From NCBI GenBank assembly GCA_039881045.1, contig JAYWVB010000026.1, forward strand, positions 372,001 to 436,000: a stretch of 64,000 bases of DNA, written 5' to 3'. Below the pieces are notes generated by a model. That model saw nothing but the letters and a program-made list of their open reading frames with translations, searched no databases and had not been told where the DNA came from. The stretch comes from Chaetomium olivaceum (taxonomy: Eukaryota > Ascomycota > Sordariomycetes > Sordariales > Chaetomiaceae). The translations under genes were made by a program, and so were the position numbers. This document shows, piece after piece, positions 47,601 through 59,304 of the stretch (its first letter is position 1; every line of letters begins with the position of its first letter).

Positions 47601-49698
47601 GTCCTCCGTCTGCCTCTCAGCCGCATCAATTACACAGTAGTTAACCGTCAATCCCGAGAAACAAACCTCTTGTCCTTGTTGGGAACCTCGGAGAATAGGC
47701 GACTCGGTCCTTTCGAGAACACTGATGCAATGAACGGTCGGATGCAACGCTGGAGAGGACAACCCAGCCGCCCACACCCCTGCGGCAAAATGGACAATGC
47801 TACACCACAAGTCCTGTGTCAGCTCTCAAGGACCCCTTTACTCTGCGTCGTTGATGAGCGAATATCTCAGCCAAGCCGTTTGAGAGAGAAACTGGGTTGA
47901 GTGCGGACCACTAAGCAGCGGAACTTTCAGATCGATCCTGGTACTCCGTACATGTACTGTTACATATCCTGCGTCCATCGGTCTCAGCATGCTGGCCGGA
48001 TTGGCTCGATATGCGAGCCACGCTTGCGGTTAATCGATGTCTCTTATATTAACGAGCAGCAGTGGCGCCATCTCCGCTGACTCCGATACCACCTCGCCCA
48101 AACCCACGGGTTACTTGACGATCATATAGAGTTTAGCCTGTCGGCGCTTAATCGTGTCCGGAACGAGAAGAACCACAGGAACACAAAGATCGCCCAGATC
48201 GATCTGACCTAACAAGCGTGCGCCATCTCCGCGCGGCTGAGACGAGAAGCAGACGAGAACGCATGGGTTTTGCTATATCGTTTTAGCCAGCACAAGACAA
48301 CACCGCGCCTTTAACTTGTAGAGACGGCACCACTTTTGGCCTATCCTTCCACCCAACCCTTGCTCTTATATGGTTTCGGTGTTTTCGGTCTCTGTTGAGC
48401 CATCGTTCGAAAAGGCCGTGGTCGTGTTTAACTGCGACCGATGAGATAATTTGGGATCCTCTTTCATAACTACCCCCTCGTCGCGTTGTCTTCCCAAGGA
48501 CCCGAGGAAAATTCGCCAAAATCCCCGACCGGATTAGCGTTACCAAGAACCTCTTCGGTTCAGCCGCTGATTTCTCGGTTCCGAATTTTCACCTGTCGCG
48601 GTTGCCAGCTTGACGGTTGATTCAGTCTCGGCAGGGCACAGGGAAACCGGAGATCGCGGGCCGCTTTGTTGCGTGACAAAGTCCTTTGCCAAAACACGCC
48701 CACAGACCGCCCTTGCTCAGCAGTCCACAGTTTGGACGTCCGTCCGCCCGGCCGCGGCCAGATCGGCGGTGCTTCTGGAACACGGCCGGCCTCAGAGTCC
48801 TGCCTCTTCCCGGCCAGGCACCACAAGACCAATGCTGCTGGCCGAAAACACGCACATATCAAAACCTCGGCCTCGTATCAAGTGATACATGGGTATGGCA
48901 GCTGACTGGCGCCTTTCTCAGGTTAATTGGGAACCGTTGCCGTGCAGGAACTGGATCGGGCCAGGGTTGAATGCATGCCTCGATATCTTCCAAGATTGCT
49001 TCCTCCGTCTCCTCTTCCGGGAGTTGCCAACTTATTCGGGAGCATGTCAGTCAAATCCATACATACGCGGCGTAGATGGTACTATGGGTGCACGTGTGTT
49101 ATTGCGGGAGACGTCTCTTGCGGTGTACGTGTTCTTCCATCTGGCGCCAACGGTCGGGTCAGGGATGAGAGGTAACTAGTGTATGGGGGGTGGGTGGTGG
49201 ATGACGCACAGCTGGGCGGCGGCTTGATATTGGTTGGTAATCCGTCCGTCCGCGGGGTGAGAGCTGGGGACGAGCCGCCGCGGCTCGCGGCCGTGTCCTC
49301 CGGATGTCTACATATTGTTCCTCTTTCTTTCCTCATCTTCCCTCTTCTATCACTACATACATACGTCTAATGCCCCGATGACTAACTAGGTCGATAGACG
49401 AAGCTACCTTCCAGAAGGAGTTGATCTTGCGTAGTGCAGTTTCCACGAATGAGGCACCGTCATATTCCCTTCCCTATCCATCAACCCGTCTGCCCAGTCT
49501 TGTCCCGCCCAACCGCCCGGCGGCAACGGTTGAATACATACAGAGTCGCAGAGACGGAAACCCCATAGACGCCAATCCGCGCTCGTCTCTGAGCGGATTG
49601 GTCGGCGTGCGCTTGGGGACGCGCAAACCCACGTACACGTACCTCTCGCGGCTATTTTTAACCCCCATCTTATTTGTCCCGCTGCTACATACCACAGT

Positions 49699-49719
49699 AG
49701 AGAGAGAGAGAGAGAGAGA
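49699..49719. repeat. (AG)n microsatellite
   Basis: About ten AG dinucleotides. Just after it, CCGCGTTCCCTTG is duplicated in tandem (49734-49759). Confidence 0.85.
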
Positions 49720-50032
49720 CAGCTTCCACTTGGCCGCGTTCCCTTGCCGCGTTCCCTTGCCGTGGTGTCGTTGCTGTTGTATGGTTCTCTTACCCGCGTA
49801 TGCGTGTCACTGCTGGTCACTGGACTGTGTGGTGCTCTAGTAGGGGGTAGGGTAGGTATCCAAAAGGCTTGTATTGTCTTGCCTTGTTTCCTATTGTTTT
49901 GTTTCCTTTTGCTTCCCTTACCGCCGGATCGGACAGCATCCGTTCCATTTATGGTCTGGTCTCTCCGTGGCGCGGGGCGGGATGGACGTGCGCTGCGTGC
50001 TTGCGGGTGCCGTGCCGGATGGTATGTACATA

Positions 50033-50095
50033 CATACGTGTACTGGCATACGTATACACACACATACGTGTACTGGCATACGTATACACACACAT
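50033..50095. repeat. 30-bp tandem duplication with CA/TACA tracts
   Basis: A unit containing TACTGGCATACGTATACACA is present twice with a 30-bp period (TACTGGCATA at 50041 and 50071). It is flanked by TACATAC tracts. Confidence 0.85.
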
Positions 50096-50547
50096 ACATA
50101 CAACTAGGGCGGGTGAACCTTGCGAGTGAAGGTGGCGAGGAGGGAAAAGGATATTTTGCTTTGCTGATGATAGGCATAGGCGGTGTATGGTGCGGTTTAT
50201 TGTGTGTGTGCTGTGCTGTGTAGGTGAGGTGTGTGGGACACCAAGGCTGGGGGTATGACATGTCACACATGACACACACACACACACACGGCCCTCGCTT
50301 TTCGCGAATCTAGCGTTCTCTGTTTGTTGTGTTAATCGCGTGGTTGGGGGCAGCCGGGAGGGGTTGTTGTTGTTGGAGGAGGAGGAGGGGTCGCCTACCC
50401 GTCTGCTTGCTTGCTTGCTTACCTACTTTGCATGCGCTGTTCACCTGCATCTGCTTCCCTACCGGAAGAAAAAGGACCGGCTCTGACATGCACGCAGGCG
50501 CCGATACGAAGGTATGGGTAGGTAGGGTATGTGCATTACATGCATAC

Positions 50548-50571
50548 TGCTATAGTGCTATAGTGCTATAG
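50548..50571. repeat. TGCTATAG tandem repeat
   Basis: Three perfect head-to-tail copies of an 8-bp unit. Confidence 0.85.
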
Positions 50572-52257
50572 GGGCAAAACGCCACGGTTTGACAGACATG
50601 CATGGATTGGGGTGGGTGGATGTGGTGAATGAATGGGAGCGGCCAGGTCGGAGGGGTTACAGGGCTGGGTGTGGGGATGCCCATGCACTGAAAAGGGGGT
50701 GCCGGGGGGTTGGTTGCCAGCGGTTAGTGCATGCCGCATGTCCTGTGTGTATGTAGCTAGCTCATGTAGTCAGAGAAACGTCAGTTGCCGTCATATATAG
50801 TTCTCAGCTGGGGTGGGAGATGCCGGAGGTTGTCTGCGCCACTTGCCCGCGTTGCCTACACTCCCACTTGTCGCTTGTTTGGGTGCTTGCTTGCTTGCTG
50901 ACCGCGTGCGTTTGCTTTGCGGGGGTGGCATCCTTCTTGGAACCGTGCCGTGAGGTTGCATAGACATACATGAAGTATGCGGTCTGCCGGATGGAGGGCA
51001 AAGTATCGTGGGTATCGGGAGGTGGATGCCCGTCGGGAGGAGCTGAGACGTAATACTTTATGGGTTGGTGCAGAAATTTAACGGATGACATGATAATGGA
51101 GAAGGTATTGGTTGGTTTGATACTTCACTCTCTGTTGTTCGTCTTAACCTTCCAAACCCTGGGGTGCTAGCAACGGTAGAGGTGGGCTCTTACAGAAACA
51201 ACATTCTCAGGGTTATGTGTATATCTGGTTTGACTTGAGCTTTTCAGCATCGTACTCTGGGCCACTCACTGCCACCGGGAGATATATAACGGGCATAACC
51301 GCTGGGCTGGTTGGTTGTATCCAGTAGACCAGTTGAGTTTATGTAGGGACCAAGGCTAGACAACAGGTTCACTTTCGCTAGATGCAAAACAGTCAAAAGG
51401 AGTCGTCCAGGCCCGCGTCTAAGCCATTGCACAACAAGTACCTGACATTTTTATATGGAAAGATGGACTCTGTTAGGCCTGAGTGCTATAGTAGACAAAG
51501 GAAGGTGTATGTTATGGGCCATTCCATTGTATTTACTCTGCGGTCAAGCTATCGTCAACTGTCCAAGGCGGTTCCGCACATGTGTCATTACATTGCCGCC
51601 CTTGAATCGGGGCGCCTGGGGCGGATGTGATGATGAACAACAACTCATTCGACCCAGCCATACCGGAGTCTCACCCTCACCCTCACACCAGCATTCTCGC
51701 TCATCGCCAACACTTCAGGACATGGCACTCCTCGACCGCGACATAACGTTCAACAACGCTAATCAATTACATACTGACATGCAAAACACATAGTCACGTG
51801 CTTGCTACCACACGGGTTAGGTTACAACTAGGTAAGGTAAGAAGAAAAAAACAGATTAAAAAACCGCAACCACCCCCAACCGCACACGCATATGATGGGC
51901 GTGCCTCTCTCAGAAAGCAATAAAACGTCAAGGGGTATCAAACTCTCTCTCTCAGCCCAAACAAAACGGCGAACGACGATGAAAACCCCAAGGCTAAGGG
52001 GCAAACACCGTCAAGCCTCCGAGAACAAAAACAAAGGGAAGGGAAACTCGAAAGAGCGTCACCAGTGGGAGGAAGGGAACCGAACCACGCATACCATCGC
52101 CGTGGCATCAACAACCAACCAACCCACCCACCAATCCAACCCAACCAGGCCAGCCTACAAATCCACCAGCCACCACCCCCGATACCTATTCCAACAACGC
52201 CCAGTCCAGTCACCCACCCCGAAACTCGCACCGGCACCGCCAACAAGCCCACGGCCC

Positions 52258-55200
52258 CTAAGCCGTTTCCGCGCCCTTCCCCTCCTTTTGTTTATCCTTC
52301 CCCTTATCCTTTTCCTTTTCATGTCCCCCGCGCTCCCATAACCTGCCCATCCCCATGCCCATGCCCAACCCCCTACTTTTCTTTTCCTTGACCCCGCCGT
52401 CTCCCTTTAGGGATTTCCCCTCCCCATCCCTATCCCTCCTCTCCTCCGCCATGCTCTCCTTCCCGCCACTCAACGACGGCAACGACACGCCACCCTTCAA
52501 TATCTTCTCCTTTCCGGCAGCAGCCTTTTTCTCCTTCTCTTTCTCCTTCTCTCTTTCCTTTTCCTTCTCCCTCTTCTCCCCCCACTCCCACAACCTCCCC
52601 CCTCTCCCTTGATGCCGCCGCCACTCTGCCCTCGCCACCTTCATCAACAAGTCCTCATCTTGAACCGGGATCCAGGACGTCAAAGCCTTCATGGCGTTCT
52701 CAAAGTCCGAGTCCAGCAGCACGTCGCGCAGGGCGTGGATCAGGGCGGCGGCCGTCGCGTGCAGGATGTCCAGGCCCTTGGGTGCCGTCGTATCGCCCTG
52801 CTGGGGGTGGGGGGCAACGATGTGGTATGCTGCCGATGCGGCGGCCGCTGCGATGGGGGTGGGTGAGGGGGTTGGCGAAGGAGTTGGTTCGGGCGGACAG
52901 TCGCCGAGAAGCATGAAGACGTCCCAGACGCGGAGTTGGGCTGGGAAGGGGATGGAGAGGTTGAAGAGGGTCAGGTACCAGCGAGTTCCGTAGGCGGTTG
53001 CGTCGATATCGAGTTCGTTTTGCTGCACAGAGTTAGTACGCCATTGTATGTCATTGCCAGATATAAAATAAAAACCGCGGGTTAGAAGAACAAAACGTAC
53101 AAGCTTCATCGCTACATCCTTGCCCGCGCCCATCAGCCACCGCTCCTCGAGTTCCTTCAACGCACTCATCAACCCCTCAAACCCGGGCTGATACAGCCGC
53201 TCCAGTCCGCGATACCGCCACAGCCGCACTAACATGACAAAGGCTCTCTCCTCGTCGAAATAGCACAGCAGCGTCGCGGCGAGGCTGGCCATACCCTGCA
53301 CATAGCCCGTTCCGGGGAAATAGAGCGAGATGGCGTGTAGCACGCGAAACAGCAGACGCTGGCCCCCGCGGTAGCGGCGGCGAAACATGATGTGGCCGTT
53401 GACGGTGCGCGGCACATCCAAGTCGATCTGCACGTCGTCGGGCGAGGCGACGGCCTGCAGACGACGGAACTCGGCAATGAGGTAGTCCTCCGTCTCGCGT
53501 GGGGTCTTGTTGTGGACGTGGTTGTAATTGTGAGCGGCAGCGCTGGTCGCGAGAAAGGCGTACCAGGCGGCGGAGCGCCAGCAGTCGGGGATGCCTTTCC
53601 AGGTGCGGTCGATGAGCTTGGGCGAGGTGGTGTCAAACGTGTAGGACATGCCCTTGCCTTGCGGGCCGTCAAGGGGCTGTGGTTCAAGTCCGGGACCGGG
53701 AGCGTTGTTGTCATGGCTGCTGCTGGCGATGCCAGTTTTGACGGCGGTGGCCATTTTCCGCCATTTCTCGGAGCGCTCTGCTTCTTTACGTTTCTGCGCC
53801 TCGAGCATCTTGCCCATCTTTTCGTCGTCCGTGATGCCAGTCAGGCCTGCTTGCAGGGATAGCATCTCACTGGCCTCATCCATCCATCTACGGTCGCGGT
53901 TGTGCGGAAGACGGTTGGTGGCTGAGCGGATCGACGACCGGGTAGATCGCCGAGAGATGGTCGACAGCTCGGACGAATACGTGTTCAGCGACCGCGCCGA
54001 AACTTTTCGACTAGGAGGACGGATGAAACCGCCGGGCAGCGACGACGAGTAGGACGTAGATGGGCGTTTGGTCAAGACGTTTCTCCTCCTAGTCGAAAGC
54101 GGCGACGACCTCGGCACCGACGACTCGGCACGCGACACGGGACGCCTGGGGCTGATGAAGCCATAGCGGTCGACTTCAGAGCCGTCGAGATCGGCCCAGT
54201 CCTCGATCCCTCCCGCGCGCTCGTACTCGCGTCGGACCTGGCTATCTCGTAGCGGAGACAAGGAATTGGCCGAACGCGGAGTAATTGTAGTGGGCGGGGG
54301 GTTGGACGGACCGGCGCCTTGGTGAAGACCGGATGCTGAAGGATGATCGGAAGGACGAGACAATCTAGACGCGGGTCAAGCCAGTTAGCGGACGAAATCG
54401 AATGAAATCAGACCTGGAGAGCTCAAGGAAACCATACACAACGTTCTCTTCCTCTTCGGACGGGACCTCGGCAGTGGGCTCGAGGCGCTCGGGATACGAG
54501 ACGCGCCCCCCATCTTCCCAATTCAGGTCCTCGCCGGATTCATAGAGTGATCTCACCTTTTGTGATTCCCTCTCTACATCCATCGACGAGACGCGAATGC
54601 TGGGAACAACAGACGGTGCGTCGACCGGCGGCGGCGCACGGGGTTTCTCGACCGTCACGTCGGTCATGCCGGCCGGGTCGGTCTTCCCAGGGCGCGACTC
54701 GGGGGATGCGGATGCGGAGCTGCCATTGTTATTGTCGATTACGGTTGTCGGGGTTTGGGGATCGGACGACGCGGATGTGATGGTGGTGGTCGCGTGTTGC
54801 TGGTGTTGCTGGTGTTGTTGGTCCGCGGGAGGCGCATTGGATTTCGCATCGGGGGTAGACATCATTAGCGACTTGAAGAGGCTATTCTTGCCGCCAAACA
54901 TAATGCTCCCCCGCTTGGAGAAAGAAAGAGCACCGAAGTCGTCCCATAGACTGTCGTCCGGGATAGGGGTGTTGATCGGCGCAAAAGATTTGCCGGAGGT
55001 TGTCGCAGAACAGAAAGGGGTCTGGGGATCTTCCCTGTCAGTGCTCACAGGCCCTGGCACGCCTGCGAGGCCTTGCACCTCTGGCCCTGTCGCCTGTGGG
55101 GGGAGCTTAGGCGATTTGGGCGACCTAGCCGAGCCCCGCAACGGGTCCGCGTCGGGAGGCGCTGCCTGTGCTGCAGCCCTGTCGGCGCCAAGCATCTTTT

Positions 55201-55882
55201 TCCGCAGCTTTTTCGATCCTTGAGACCCAGTGCCGAAGCCCTTGCTGAATTTCGTGGTGAACGAACTGCGTCGCGTGGGCGAAGGCGACGGCGACGGCGA
55301 CGGCACCGACTGCGTCGGCGAGGTGACTGTAGATTCCGGGTTTTCGGGGCGAGGCGGAATGGAAACCGTCAGCGTCAGCGGCGGTGGAACAAATTGGCTG
55401 ATGAGGGTCGACTGAGGTGGGTTGACGATCTCTTCCTCGTCATCGGAATACACCGATGGAGTATCGGCGGTCTGGTCCAATATTTTCTGATGGACAGGGT
55501 CCTCAGCATCCTCTTCTCGGAGAGTAATGGACGATGAGGTTGGTGCCCCCGAATCTCTTTTCCACTCGTCGCCTTGCGACGGCCGCGATAGCCTCCGCTG
55601 GGTGCGGAACAGCGGGTGCTCCTCTTGCGGTGGAGCCACAGGTACAGGCGGTGGGCTGATGGTGATGGGAGATGTCGCTGCAGTTGAAGATGTGATTGTC
55701 GAGTGGGCGCGGGCCAGACGACGAGGGTTTCGTGGTGGAGGGAGGGGGATGGGGAGCTCTGCCTGCTTGGTTTCCTCGTACCGTAGTGCAACCAAGCCCG
55801 TGTCGTCTCGGAAAGGGGCAAGGCGAGCTGATGCTGCTGACCTGCCCCTGTGGCGCACGCTGCCAAATTTCTGAGGTGCCAT
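52258..55882 (-). CDS. TBC-domain Rab GTPase-activating protein
   Basis: A GAP for a Rab-family GTPase, acting in membrane traffic. Three exons: 55882-54438, 54364-53101 and 53022-52258, for 1157 residues. The start is MAPQKFGSVRHRGRSAAS. The first half is Ser/Pro-rich and disordered, with a basic KKLRKKM patch. Intron 1 (73 nt; GTATGG donor, GCTAAC branch, TAG acceptor) joins EEENVV to LSRPSDHP; without it two separate frames appear. The TBC domain starts around 740 (GIPDCWRSAAWYAFL) and carries both catalytic fingers: Arg about 801 in IDLDVPRT and Gln about 838 in GYVQGM. RVWDVFMLLGD follows intron 2. The C-terminal tail is extremely Lys/Glu-rich (EKEKEREKEKEKEKK), encoded by a CTTCTC-type repeat. 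Intron 2 (53100-53023) is 78 nt, a multiple of three, without an in-frame stop. Confidence 0.93.
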
Positions 55883-58240
55883 TGCTTCGAGGTTGCAGCT
55901 CTTTCCCAAAGCGTCGAAGCAACGGTCGCGGCACAGTTACTTCTTCTCCCTTGCAACGTGAATGTGAGGGAATCCTTGTGCCGATTGCTACACTATTGAG
56001 ATGAAGCGCAAAGGGGAGAAAAGGAAGGGAAGAAGAAAAAAATATCCAGCAATTCGAAGTTGGAATCGAGAGGGGTCGCGGTCAAGTACCAGTCCAGTCG
56101 GTGGTCGGGATCGAGATGGTTAGGTAGGTAGTTATGGTCCACTGTCAGTGCAGTCCGGTAGTTAATGCACTCCGATGTCTCGTCCCAACTCGGACGTATC
56201 GTGAGGACCACGGTTCACAGAAGAGGGGTCTGTTGGCAGTTCAGAACACAAACTGCCAGAAATAGAGATCGGGGTCGGCAGGGAGGGTGGCTCTTAATTA
56301 TCCCCTCATACTATCTACCAAGCAACCACCAAAACCTTGGCTGCTTCCATCTGGAGCTCCATTACTACGATAGGTGTGGGCAATTGGAGCCTTGCTTTTC
56401 CCCGGTATTTGTGTGAACCCAATGGGGTTGCGGGTGGTCGTGGGGTGTGGCTTCTTGCTAGCCCGGACCGACTCCGCTCCTCTCCTCTTCCTTGTCGTTC
56501 ACGATGCGGTGAGTTGATAAACCGAGTGAACAAACGGCCTAACTAACGTGTTCACGGTCCGGGCCATCCAGAGACCGCCACACTGACGTCTGGGCGTTTG
56601 CCGTCAAACCACCCAGTGCACATTCCAGCGGCCCGCATGTAATAAATTTCAGTTGGGCGGCCATCGAATGACCGAACGGCAGCTGGTAGGTAGGGTTACT
56701 CTCTAATTTGGTAGAAGCAATTGCCTTCTTCCATTGCAACTGAAGCTCCGGCCAAAGCAAGGCTTGCTCGATTACCGGGCATGTCACATAAAAGTCTCCG
56801 GCAAACCTGGCTTGGAGCCTTTTACGTTGTAGATCATTGCTCAAATCCAGTCTGGCGTAGAAGCTCAATCCAGAAAGACCGCTTCTCTTCTTGAAAAGAT
56901 CAGCAAGAGCGAACGAGTCGGTCAAAGTGTCTTGCATTGCGTGTGGTACTGGTGCATGACAAGCATGCGTCTTTTGCCCTTAACACTTACACATCTCGCT
57001 TCGCCCCTCCAGATCGTAACGTGTAATGTGTGTAACATACAGCTTGCCTAGTGTAGTTCTGAATTTGTATCACTGTTCTTTCTCGTGTAGATTTCTTTTT
57101 CTTTTTTTATTTCTTTTTTCTTCAGCTCAGGTAGATCTTCTCATCTACTTTCAATCTCAACGCAACAATCTTTTCCATCTCTCGAAGCCGACGATCGTGG
57201 AAGATCGAGGCAAAAGACGATCGCCGTTACGGTAACGCCAAGATAGATTTCGATCCGATTCAAGAGGCCCACGGAACCCACCCCGATTTCCCCGCGCCAT
57301 GGCCATCGATGTGGGGTTAGTCTTCTCTCTCGGTCATTTTATGACTCTCTCCCACATCGTCACTCGTCAATTCGGAGCAAAACCCCACACAATAAGGTAG
57401 CCATGCCAGGCGAACAACAAGGCCAGAGGCTAGTTGATCAGCGAGTGATGTCCCGCATGACTGTTCTCCAACGGAATTCCAGGGTCCGGTTCGACGGTGC
57501 AACTGACTGATTGGACCGCCGACGTGGCACCAATTTAGCCAACTCATCCGTCCCCCATCTCGGTCATTTATGGCACGGAACGGAGTGCGATGGGCTAAGG
57601 TCAGTGGTGATGAGATGCCACTGGCCGTCTTTTTTGATGTTTCTGCCTCCGTGCTACCTCTTCGGGCTCCACGGGACCATTGATTCCCTGTGGCGAGCTG
57701 AAGGGAACTCGGAGCGTATTCCGTAAGCCATATTCCGTAAACCACTGAACAAAACCCGCGATGCTTCATCGATCAGAATGCCCGAGAGATCTTCAGTTGA
57801 TGGCATCATCGTCACGAAAAAGCAAATCCTCATCCAAAGTCCCAGAACTTGTGCCGTTTTACCCCTGAATTGGGCGTCGATGGCCAACGCGCCACCACGA
57901 TAACCAGCTGCAAGTCAGTCAGCGTGTCTCACCTGTCCCGCGGCGCCAGCAACGCAAAGCAATCGCATCTCCAAACGCCATGATGCTCTCTCCCCCCATC
58001 CCCGCCTTCTGATTGTACGTCCGCACCCGTGCCTGGCCCAGTCCACGACAGCCAGCTGTCAGCGCAATCTCCGATCATGCACAACCTCAGATCCAATTCC
58101 ATCTCCCACCGCCCACTCGCAAAAACACCTCAACCCCATCCATACCATCGCCATGTCGTAGTCAGGTAGATATCGAAAATCCAGACACCGTCAAACCGTC
58201 AAACCAGCAAGCCCCCATCACCCACGAACCAACCCCTCAA

Positions 58241-58262
58241 CCGAACCGAACCGAACCGAACC
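58241..58262. repeat. CCGAA pentanucleotide repeat
   Basis: Four tandem CCGAA units followed by CC. Confidence 0.85.
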
Positions 58263-58361
58263 ACACAAAAATAACATGAGAAGAAATCATTCCCAAACCC
58301 ACAAACCACAAACCACGTTCCACATCCACCCCCAACCAACCAGCCTGCCGCCATCCGCCCG

Positions 58362-58392
58362 TCCATCCCATCCATCCCATCCCATCCCATCC
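58362..58392. repeat. CATCC/CATCCC repeat
   Basis: Imperfect tandem array of CATCC and CATCCCATC units. Confidence 0.8.
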
Positions 58393-59304
58393 AACCGGAT
58401 ACTGCCCACCGGCCGGCCGGCCAGACCAGGCTTGGCAACCCACGCAAGCCCAACCAGGCCCGACAAGTCGTTTCCTTTCAAATCTCCCGTCCCTTGCAGC
58501 TTGCATGAAGGCCACGAGCCAACCACGAGCTAACCACCTCCCGCGGCAGCGGTCCGGGACGGGGGGAGGGGCAAGGAGATGGTGTGGCAAACAAACGAAG
58601 AGGGAAGGAGGGGAAGGGAAAAAAAGGAAATTGACCCTGGCCTCTGTTGGCTTGTTTGCTTGTTGGCTGCAGGTACGTCGGTAAAATGATATGTAGATGG
58701 GTATTCGTAGGGCTGCTGGCTGCAGTTGCTGAGTTTCTGGAAACCCAGTCAGTTATACTGGGATATTGTGTTGGGGATGGCAGCCGTATCAGGGAGCCTC
58801 CCCAGCCATGGTAAGTAAGCTACGTAGATACCTTCCCCACGCGAACGTCAAAGTCGCGAGTAGCAGAAGACTGGAGCAGACAAGAACAGAAACTGGCGAC
58901 GGAAAACGGCAAAACGGCGTTTGTCTATCCTAGCCATCCCAATGGCCAATGCCGGCTTTCTCATCCGCACCTAACGACCCGTCTTCAAACCCTCCCATCC
59001 GGCCGCTTCGCGTCTGGATCCACACTTACACGCAGCCCGCCATTCATTGCTGCATCCGGCCATCCATCCATCTATCACATCCACTGGCCTACCCGACGAT
59101 GTGGGATGTGGTGGTATGCAAAGTTCCATCTTCTTACCCCCAGCTCAAGAGCGCGCGCCAACCAGCCCGGCCCAATGCCAATATCTTCACCATGCGCCAT
59201 ATCTTGCCGTGCCACGTCTCTCCCGACCCCCGCGCGTCGTCACGCCCGACTTACATGTAAACGGCAGCGGCAGCTAACCGCCAAATTCAACGACAAAAGT
59301 TTTG

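Larger units (their letters stand above)
44678..52257. other. 7.6-kb interval without supportable genes
   Basis: Mixed-composition sequence with dense simple repeats and no frame I can link to a protein. A pyrimidine tract at about 44844-44893 probably belongs to the 3' region of the preceding gene. Many TACATACATAC and TACGGAGTA-like motifs are scattered from 45.5 to 50.1 kb. Open frames such as 45779-46612 and 49404-50285 on minus are low-complexity or lack motifs. Confidence 0.6.
55883..59304. other. 3.4-kb interval, no confident gene
   Basis: This holds the RabGAP promoter on the left and the 3' region of the ankyrin/DIL gene on the right. One minus-strand frame at 56539-56937 (132 codons) has balanced amino-acid use but no recognised family. 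An ATG in good context at 57299 precedes a GTTAGT, but no following exon is found. Simple repeats are dense at 58.2-58.4 kb. Confidence 0.55.

Noticed and set aside
33201..52257. Transposon or biosynthetic cluster in the gene-poor stretch
   Set aside because: No transposase, reverse transcriptase, terminal repeats, strong AT-rich RIP signature, or biosynthetic enzyme is visible.
54365..54437. Two separate minus-strand genes (514- and 701-codon frames)
   Set aside because: A 73-nt intron with GCTAAC branch point joins them in frame, so they are one RabGAP gene.
57299..57360. Possible gene start MAIDVG followed by a GTTAGT donor on plus
   Set aside because: Good start context and a leader-like upstream region, but I could not find any following coding exon.
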